Below are positions 58,418 to 64,000 of a DNA stretch of 64,000 nt, in pieces. The stretch covers positions 1 through 64,000 of the forward strand of contig JAAXHG010000125.1 in the NCBI GenBank assembly GCA_012270995.1. Direction: 5' to 3'. A model generated the notes under the pieces. That model made no database searches. It was not told the DNA's origin and saw only the letters and a program-made list of their open reading frames with translations. A program made the position numbers and the translations under genes. How positions within the stretch are numbered: position 1 is the stretch's first letter; every line of letters starts with the position of its first letter. The stretch is from Vicinamibacteraceae bacterium (GTDB taxonomy: Bacteria > Acidobacteriota > Thermoanaerobaculia > Multivoradales > Multivoraceae).

Positions 58418-59827
58418 TTGAAAGGGACAGGTCCAGCGGACGTGCGGCGGCCGGTGCGCCTCGAGGTGGGGGCGGTGGTGCGCCTGGCGGCGCCGGTGAT
58501 CCTGGTCCAGGTCGGCATGGTGCTCATGGGGGCGGTCGACACGATGATGCTGGGCCGCGTGTCGGCCACGGAGTTGGCGGCCGGGGCGCTCGGCAACGCT
58601 CTCAGCATCGCCGTGATCTGGTCCTTCATCGGCATCCTGCTGGCGATCGACCCGATGGCGGCGCAGGCCTTCGGCGCCGGCGATCACCGGCGGATCGGCA
58701 GGGTGCTGTGCCGGGGAGTGGCGATGGCGGGGCTGCTCTCCGTCCCGGCCACCCTGATCGTGGTCAACCTCGGGTCGATCCTGGAGGCCGTAGCAAGCGT
58801 ACTGCCGTTCCTCGCGCAACCGGAACCGGTCATGCCGATCGCGACGGCTTACTTCCGCGGACTCGGTCCGGGAGTCGTCGCCTTCCTGCTCTTCATGTGT
58901 CTGCGCCAGACGCTGCAGGCGATGAGCATCGTGTGGCCGGCTCTGGTCTCGATCGCGGTCGCCAACGTCTTCAACGCGATCGCGAACTGGGCGCTGATCT
59001 TCGGCAACCTGGGGTTTCCGGCGATGGGCGCCCGCGGCTCCGCCTTCGCGACGTCGGCCTCGCGCTGGATGATGTTCCTCGTCCTGGCTGCCTTCGGGTG
59101 GCGCTATCTGCGGCTCTACATGCGGGGTTGGCGTCTGGCCTGGCTGCGGGCGCGGGCGCTCCGCCCGTTCTTCGCGGTCGGCTTGCCGATCTCGGTCCAG
59201 GTATCGCTTGAGGTGTGGGTGTTCACGACGGCCGCTGTGTTGATGGGCCAGTTGGGCGAGGCCCAGCTTGCCGGACACCAGGTGGCCATCAGCCTCGCCT
59301 CCATCTCGTTCATGGTCCCGCTCGGCTTCGCGGGCGCCGCGACCACCCGGGTCGGCAATGCGATCGGGCGGCGCGATCCGCTCGGAGCACGCCGCTCGGC
59401 CGGCGTCTGCCTGGCGCTCGGCACCGGCGTGATGTTCCTGTTCGCTCTCCTCTTCGTCCTGTTCCCGGGCCTGTTCGCGCGGATGTTCAGCGACGTGCCG
59501 GAGGTGGTGGAGGTGGCGGCCGTGCTGATTCCGCTTGCCGGGCTGTTCCAGATCGCCGACGGCGCCCAGGTGGCGGCAGCGGGGGTGCTCCGAGGTGCCG
59601 CCGACACCCGCTTCCCGGCCGCGGTCGCGCTGGTGGGCTACTGGCTGCTCGGCATGCCGGCGGGCGCCTGGCTGGCGTTCGAGCGAGGCCTCGGGCCGGC
59701 CGGCCTCTGGTGGGGCCTGACCTTTGGCCTGGTGTTCGTAGCCGTGCTGCTCGCGTTCCGTGTGCGCGTGCGATTGTGGCGCCGGTCCCTGGTCAGCATG
59801 CTGCCGGCCGATCCGGACGAGGACTGA
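58418..59827 (+). CDS. MATE-family multidrug exporter
   Basis: 469 residues with 12 predicted membrane helices in two six-helix halves, the MATE arrangement. The first half opens [21 protein letters not shown] with [11 protein letters not shown], a typical NorM-family start; the second half repeats it at [18 protein letters not shown]. It expels cationic drugs or metabolites in exchange for Na+ or H+. Start codon uncertain: TTG 58418 is adjacent to the -10 box; GTG 58442 begins at the conserved region and would trim eight residues. Substrate unknown. Confidence 0.9.
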   Translation: MKGTGPADVRRPVRLEVGAVVRLAAPVILVQVGMVLMGAVDTMMLGRVSATELAAGALGNALSIAVIWSFIGILLAIDPMAAQAFGAGDHRRIGRVLCRGVAMAGLLSVPATLIVVNLGSILEAVASVLPFLAQPEPVMPIATAYFRGLGPGVVAFLLFMCLRQTLQAMSIVWPALVSIAVANVFNAIANWALIFGNLGFPAMGARGSAFATSASRWMMFLVLAAFGWRYLRLYMRGWRLAWLRARALRPFFAVGLPISVQVSLEVWVFTTAAVLMGQLGEAQLAGHQVAISLASISFMVPLGFAGAATTRVGNAIGRRDPLGARRSAGVCLALGTGVMFLFALLFVLFPGLFARMFSDVPEVVEVAAVLIPLAGLFQIADGAQVAAAGVLRGAADTRFPAAVALVGYWLLGMPAGAWLAFERGLGPAGLWWGLTFGLVFVAVLLAFRVRVRLWRRSLVSMLPADPDED

Positions 59828-59856
59828 CGCAACGAAACGCAGCACGCGCAAAGCGG

Positions 59857-59884
59857 TTGCCAAACGCGGCGGGACGGATAGTCT
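59857..59884 (+). promoter_or_regulatory. Promoter of argG
   Basis: TTGCCA (59857-59862, 5/6) and TAGTCT (59879-59884) with a 16-bp spacer, predicted start near 59891, 40 bases before the argG start codon. GGAGGG lies in that leader. No ARG-box-like sequence was noticed. Confidence 0.5.
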
Positions 59885-59930
59885 CCCGCGGGCGCCGAGT
59901 TCGGGGCGCCTGGGGAGGGAACGCTCGACC

Positions 59931-61160
59931 ATGACGCGCAAGAAAGCGGTACTCGCCTACAGCGGCGGTCTCGACACGTCCGTCATCCTGCGCACCCTGC
60001 AGGAAAGGGGTTTCGATGTCGTCGCCGTCATCGTCGACGTCGGCCAGCGCGAGGACTTCGACCGCCAGGCCCGTCGCGCCGAGGCGATCGGCGCCACCCA
60101 GGTCCACGTCGAGGACGTCCGCCGCGAGTTCGTGACCGACTTCATCTATCCGGCGATCGCGGGCAACGCGGTCTACGAGAACCGCTATCTGCTCGGCACC
60201 GCGCTGGCGCGGCCGTTGATCGCGCGCCGCCAGGCCGAGATCGCGATCCGCGAGGGCGCGGACGTGCTCTCTCACGGCGCCACCGGCAAGGGCAATGACC
60301 AGGTCCGGTTCGAGTTCGCCTACGCCGCCCTCGCGCCGCACATCGAGGTCTACGCGCCCTGGAAGGACGCGGAGTTCCTGAAGCGCTTCCAGGGTCGCAC
60401 GGATCTTCTGAACTATGCGGATGACCAGGGCATTCCGATCGAGGCATCGTCCGAGAAGCCGTACAGCATGGACGAGAACCTGATGCACAAGAGCTACGAG
60501 GCCGGCCTGCTCGAGGATCCGATGCAGACCCCGACCGAGGACATGTTCTCGCTCAGCGTTTCGCCGCTCGACGCCCCGGACGAGCCGACCGACATCGAGA
60601 TCGAGTTCAGGGACGCGCGTCCGGTGCGGGTCGCCGACCGCACGAACGGCGTCGAGCAGTCGGATGCGCTGGGCCTGTTCGAGTACCTGAACGAGCTCGG
60701 CGGCAAGAACGGCATCGGCCGCATCGACATCGTCGAGAACCGCTTCGTCGGCATCAAGTCCCGCGGCGTGTACGAGACGCCGGGCGGGACCATCCTTCAC
60801 CACGCGCTCCGCGACCTCGAAGGCGTGGCGATGGACCGCGAAGTCCAGCGCCTGCGCGACGGCCTGTCGCCGAAGTTCGCCGAGCTGATCTACAACGGCT
60901 TCTGGTTCTCGCCCGAGATGGAGTTCATCCGTGCCGCCTTCCTCCAGGCCGAGCGGATCATCGACGGCACCGTCCACCTCCGCCTCTACAAGGGCGGAGT
61001 GTCCGTTCTCGGCCGCGAGTCGCCCAGTTCGCTCTACGACCAGAACCTGTCGTCGATGGACGTCGAAGGCGGCTACGACCAGACCGACGCGCGGGGCTTC
61101 ATCCGGATCAACGCGCTCCGGCTCAAGGCGCACCAGGTCATCGTCGGCTGGCGGTCGTGA
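59931..61160 (+). CDS. argG: Argininosuccinate synthase
   Basis: 409 residues. It joins citrulline and aspartate using ATP in arginine synthesis. ATP-pyrophosphatase loop AYSGGLDTS at 9-17; [33 protein letters not shown] and [20 protein letters not shown] cover the citrulline and aspartate sites. Start ATG at 59931 with GGAGGG 10 bases upstream. It stands alone: no other arg genes are in the window. Its last 23 bp overlap the convergent barrel gene. Confidence 0.97.
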   Translation: MTRKKAVLAYSGGLDTSVILRTLQERGFDVVAVIVDVGQREDFDRQARRAEAIGATQVHVEDVRREFVTDFIYPAIAGNAVYENRYLLGTALARPLIARRQAEIAIREGADVLSHGATGKGNDQVRFEFAYAALAPHIEVYAPWKDAEFLKRFQGRTDLLNYADDQGIPIEASSEKPYSMDENLMHKSYEAGLLEDPMQTPTEDMFSLSVSPLDAPDEPTDIEIEFRDARPVRVADRTNGVEQSDALGLFEYLNELGGKNGIGRIDIVENRFVGIKSRGVYETPGGTILHHALRDLEGVAMDREVQRLRDGLSPKFAELIYNGFWFSPEMEFIRAAFLQAERIIDGTVHLRLYKGGVSVLGRESPSSLYDQNLSSMDVEGGYDQTDARGFIRINALRLKAHQVIVGWRS

Positions 61161-62748
61161 GCGGCACGCGGACCTGACCGGCGACTCCTAGCCGGTACTC
61201 CCCGAGGTCGCTGCTCAGCGCAACCTGCGGCCGCTCGGCGGTGACCTCCAGGTTTACGCGGTGAGGCGAACCCTTGCGTATCGAGTGGCGGACGCCGAGG
61301 CGAAGGTGTTCCCGCCCGGTCGCCGATTCGGCCGCGGCCTCCGCGAACGGCGTCACCATGGATGCTCCGATGCCCACTCCCCATGCGACTTCGGCCCGGG
61401 TGTGCGACGCTCCAGGTTTCCTGCGAGCAGAAGCTGCCGCCAGCGCGCCACGCGACATTCCGATCCACCGGGGAGAGTCGGAGCGCCACAGGGCGTTCGC
61501 GCGTGCAGCCGCGCCGCCGAACTGCTGGGCGACCCGCAACGAGAGTCCCTCGCCGTCCTTCGTGGCTGGACGAAGCTCGATCGTGGCGCCGACGCCCTCT
61601 TCCTCGTAGCGCGCCTTGCCTTCGGTTACCAGAGTCCTGCCGGTAGCGTGAACGCGCAGCCGGCCATCGGCGGAGACCACTTCCAGGCCGCCCACGAACT
61701 CGGTCCCGGTTCCGCTCATCGAGGAGCCGCCGTCATAACGCTGAGCCACCTGGGTGAAGGGACGAAGGACCAGCGCGCCGATCTTTCGGGTCAGGGAGCC
61801 TTCGAGACCGATGCGTCCCCGACCGGCGTCGCCGCCGAGACTGGCGTTTCCGCCTGATCGACCGAGGCGCTCGCCTCCCTCGATGACGGCGGCGCCGATA
61901 TCGCCGCGCAGGGCGAACTCGAGTGAGCCGGCCTTCGCCACGCGCTGGCGGAAGCCGGCGAGGCCGAGCCTCATGCGCGCGTCGGACGACGGAGGCCCTC
62001 CCGCCGTCGGGTCCGTGCCCCGAACGAGGTCGCCCTCGCCCATGGCGCCCACGGCCCAGAGTTCCGTCCGGCACGCCTTCCGGGACGGGCCGCGGCAACC
62101 CAACGCGTAGCGGGCGTAAGGGTAGACGCCGCTGAGGTCGAGACGCACGGCGCCGCTGCCCGCACCCGCGAGCCGGTAGCGTCCGGTGGCGTCGAGCCAG
62201 GACACGGCGGTCCCGAGCACGAGACGACCGGCCGTGTAGTCGACGCCGATAAAGGGCAGTTCGGGCTCGAGCGCGTAGGCGTTGCCGCCCGTTCGTCCGC
62301 GGAACGACGGGCGAGCCCCGGCCCCCCAGAGAGCCAGGGTACCGCTGGGGTGTTCCTCGTCGGCGGGCTCAACTCGACGGACGAACTCGAAACTGTCCGT
62401 CGCGAAGTCGAAGGCCGTACCGGCCGCTCGGCACACGTCGTGGCTCGCTTCCCGGCCTCCCTCCAGGCCGATGCGCTCTACGTCGACGCGGTCTTGGCGT
62501 CCGGCTTCGCAACGGTCGAGCGACTTCATCTTCACGCGGTTCCGGCCCGGCCTGATCGCGAACCGCCGGCCCACCGTGTCCGTCGCGCCAAGGAGCATCC
62601 CGCGCGCAAAGCCGCCAAGGACCGCTTCTTCTACTTCCCGTGCCATCGCGCCCTCGTGCGGGAGGTTGCCTGCTGGTGCCGCCCGGGCTGGCCCGGAAGA
62701 GAGGGCGGCCAGGGCCAGGGCGCAGAAGCAGCGGGAGGTTCGGTGCAT
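61138..62748 (-). CDS. Autotransporter-like outer-membrane barrel protein
   Basis: 536 residues. Signal peptide ([23 protein letters not shown]), a short N-terminal region with four cysteines ([16 protein letters not shown] and later CRGPSRKAC), and then repeated amphipathic strands such as [43 protein letters not shown] and AGQVRVPLT. The pattern and length resemble autotransporter beta-barrel domains but the usual large passenger is missing and the C-terminus lacks a terminal aromatic. It could be a stand-alone porin. Convergent with argG with a 23-bp overlap. Function unknown. Confidence 0.65.
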   Translation of the reverse strand: MHRTSRCFCALALAALSSGPARAAPAGNLPHEGAMAREVEEAVLGGFARGMLLGATDTVGRRFAIRPGRNRVKMKSLDRCEAGRQDRVDVERIGLEGGREASHDVCRAAGTAFDFATDSFEFVRRVEPADEEHPSGTLALWGAGARPSFRGRTGGNAYALEPELPFIGVDYTAGRLVLGTAVSWLDATGRYRLAGAGSGAVRLDLSGVYPYARYALGCRGPSRKACRTELWAVGAMGEGDLVRGTDPTAGGPPSSDARMRLGLAGFRQRVAKAGSLEFALRGDIGAAVIEGGERLGRSGGNASLGGDAGRGRIGLEGSLTRKIGALVLRPFTQVAQRYDGGSSMSGTGTEFVGGLEVVSADGRLRVHATGRTLVTEGKARYEEEGVGATIELRPATKDGEGLSLRVAQQFGGAAARANALWRSDSPRWIGMSRGALAAASARRKPGASHTRAEVAWGVGIGASMVTPFAEAAAESATGREHLRLGVRHSIRKGSPHRVNLEVTAERPQVALSSDLGEYRLGVAGQVRVPLTTASRR

Positions 62749-62758
62749 GGCCGTTCGT

Positions 62759-62764
62759 ATTCTA
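62759..62764 (-). promoter_or_regulatory. -10 box of the barrel gene, short leader
   Basis: TAGAAT (5/6) lies 10 bases before the ATG at 62748, so any leader is only a few bases. No Shine-Dalgarno sequence and no clear -35 were found. Confidence 0.4.
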
Positions 62765-62829
62765 TGCGTCTTTCTGCATATGCTCGGAAACCGCCTTGAC
62801 CTGCCTGGGGTGCGCCGGCGCGCGGTGCG

Positions 62830-63801
62830 CTAGCCGGCCATCGCCTCGAGCTTCTCGGTCAGGAGAGGTACAACCTGCTTGTAGTCTTCGACGATTCCGA
62901 AGCTGCAGTGCTTGAAGATCGGCGCGTCGGCGTCGGTGTTGATCGCGGCGACGACCTTGCTGTCGCCCATGCCCAGCAGGTGCTGGCTGGCGCCGGATAT
63001 CGCGATGGCGATGTAGAGCTCGGGCGCCACCTTCTTGCCGGTCTGGCCGACCTGCCAGTTGGGCGGGACCCAGCCGGCGTCGCAGGCGGCGCGTGAGGCG
63101 CCCTGCTCGGCGCCGATCGCGTCGGCGAGCTTCTTTAGCTCCTGGAACGGCTCGGGACCGCCGAGTCCGCGGCCGCCGGAGACGATGACCGGCGCGTCCT
63201 CGAGCCGTACGCCTTCCTGCTCCGTCACTTCGCGGCCGGTGATCCGGATGCGCGGGGCATCGAGAGCGAGGTCGACGGAGGTGACTTCGCCTGCCGACGC
63301 CTGCTCGGGCGCCGGCTCGAAGCCGCGGGCGCGCAGCCAGACGACGGACGGCTGCTTCTTCAGGCGATAGATCGAGATCGCCTTGCCGCCGTAAGCCGTG
63401 CGCTGGGCCAGCAGGTGATCGCCGTCCATCCGGATCGCCGCCGCGTCGGCCATCGAGCTGCCGCCCAGGCGGTGGGCGAGGCGTGGCGCGATCTCCTGGC
63501 TGTAGGTGTCGTTGCCGAGCAGCACCGCGACGTAGTCGCCGCCGCCGGCCTCGAGGAGCTGTTCGGCTGCCTGGAGCGCCTGCTCGGGCTGGACGTCGCG
63601 GAGTTCCTCGTTGCCGCCAAGCAGTACACGGTCGGCAACTGCCGAAAGCGACGCGACCGCGCCGTCGTCGGCCGGGCCGATCACCAGGGCATGAAGTTCG
63701 CCGCCGACGCTCTCGGCAAGGGCGCGGCCGGCGCCGGCCGCGCCCTGCGCGGCGCGGTCGTAGCCGAAACTGCCTAGAACACAGACTGCAACGTTCGCCA
63801 T
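62830..63801 (-). CDS. etfA: Electron transfer flavoprotein, alpha subunit
   Basis: 323 residues. N-terminal alpha/beta domain (AVCVLGSFGYD; ALVIGPADDGAV), then the C-terminal FAD domain with VIVSGGRGLGGPEPFQEL, VGQTGKKVAPELYIAIAISGASQHL and SKVVAAINTDADAPIF, all diagnostic of EtfA. It carries electrons from acyl-CoA and other dehydrogenases to the quinone pool with EtfB. The ATG at 63801 was chosen at the family start. The gene ending at 63843 is probably etfB, in the usual etfB-etfA order. Confidence 0.96.
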   Translation of the reverse strand: MANVAVCVLGSFGYDRAAQGAAGAGRALAESVGGELHALVIGPADDGAVASLSAVADRVLLGGNEELRDVQPEQALQAAEQLLEAGGGDYVAVLLGNDTYSQEIAPRLAHRLGGSSMADAAAIRMDGDHLLAQRTAYGGKAISIYRLKKQPSVVWLRARGFEPAPEQASAGEVTSVDLALDAPRIRITGREVTEQEGVRLEDAPVIVSGGRGLGGPEPFQELKKLADAIGAEQGASRAACDAGWVPPNWQVGQTGKKVAPELYIAIAISGASQHLLGMGDSKVVAAINTDADAPIFKHCSFGIVEDYKQVVPLLTEKLEAMAG

Positions 63802-63842
63802 CGTTTCTCCTTCCGCCCCTGCTGCCTGAGGTCCTTTCCGCG

Positions 63843-64000
63843 TCAGCCGATCGAGGCCACGACTTCGTGGATCTTCCGGGCGAGCTGATCGACGCGCTCG
63901 TCCAGGGTGTCGCCTTCTGCCAGTACGCACTCGACTTCGTCGGACGGCACGAAAATCTCCTCGACCTCGAAACTGGAGGCGCCGTTACGGATCTCTTCGT
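63843..64000 (-). CDS. etfB: 3' end of a probable etfB
   Basis: The last 52 codons of a gene running off the window end; the stop is TGA at 63843-63845. The visible part contains FEVEEIFVPSDEVECVLAEG then DERVDQLARKIHEVVASIG, which fits the C-terminal tail of EtfB (a strand, a Pro, then an acidic helix). Position 41 bp upstream of etfA supports it. Too little is visible for certainty. Confidence 0.6.
   Translation of the reverse strand, partial: EEIRNGASSFEVEEIFVPSDEVECVLAEGDTLDERVDQLARKIHEVVASIG

Noticed and set aside
1..64000. tRNA, rRNA, CRISPR array or riboswitch
   Set aside because: Spacers were read through; no tRNA-like cloverleaf, repeat-spacer series or known aptamer core was recognised by eye. 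A covariance search would be decisive.

Overview
This is 64 kb of GC-rich bacterial chromosome carrying about 43 protein genes. No tRNA, rRNA, CRISPR array or insertion sequence was seen. The gene mix suggests an Acidobacteriota-like heterotroph, perhaps Thermoanaerobaculia-like: PQQ-type beta-propellers opening with a W-x-x-W-R-G-P motif, a TonB receptor with an N-terminal carboxypeptidase-regulatory domain, a sulfatase-fold lipoprotein with TPRs, a DUF5916 barrel, and MoxR/DUF58/VWA clusters. This placement is inference from family content; no phylogenetic marker was tested. Layout. 1-5.1 kb: fragment of an unknown gene, Hsp20 with its own promoter and terminator, a sirtuin, an AAA ATPase/VWA pair behind a palindromic operator, and a DUF3014 membrane protein. 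5.1-10.7 kb (minus strand): xylose module (Gfo/Idh oxidoreductase, TIM-barrel isomerase, xylA, then xylB). xylA and xylB are separated by 382 bp holding a hairpin cluster and copy 1 of a palindrome-bracketed repeat. 10.7-25.2 kb: envelope and periplasmic block with three PQQ-like propellers, a double-cupin lipoprotein, the sulfatase-fold/TPR lipoprotein, a DUF5916 barrel and a TonB receptor. 25.2-28.7 kb: monothiol glutaredoxin with a C-terminal A-type-carrier-like domain, BolA, a haem/copper monooxygenase-like protein and a ROK kinase. 28.7-37.0 kb (minus strand): a compact accessory cassette in which DUF433 and DUF5615 (toxin-antitoxin type) are followed by an unrecognised protein, a two-HKD phospholipase-D-fold protein and a 1408-residue SNF2-like helicase. 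The last three are linked by 4-base stop/start overlaps, and the cassette is a candidate restriction or anti-phage system without a methyltransferase. 37.1-58.4 kb (minus strand): a long co-directional run. It starts with YejB/YejE-type permeases and continues with 2-oxoglutarate dehydrogenase E1 and E2, a secreted spondin/Calx-beta/PKD protein, and E3. Two surface propeller/LVIVD proteins and a MoxR-DUF58-BatA-VWA cluster follow. Copy 2 of the repeat lies between the last two genes. 58.4-64 kb: MATE exporter, argG, an autotransporter-like barrel, etfA and the end of a probable etfB. How the genes work together. The xylose genes feed xylulose 5-phosphate into central metabolism and OGDH supplies the TCA cycle. 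ETF passes electrons from dehydrogenases to quinone, and Grx/BolA handle Fe-S traffic. The AAA/VWA pairs probably act as ATPase plus adaptor remodelling machines. The most novel signals are the accessory cassette and the two-copy structured repeat, whose long arms differ between copies yet stay complementary within each copy.
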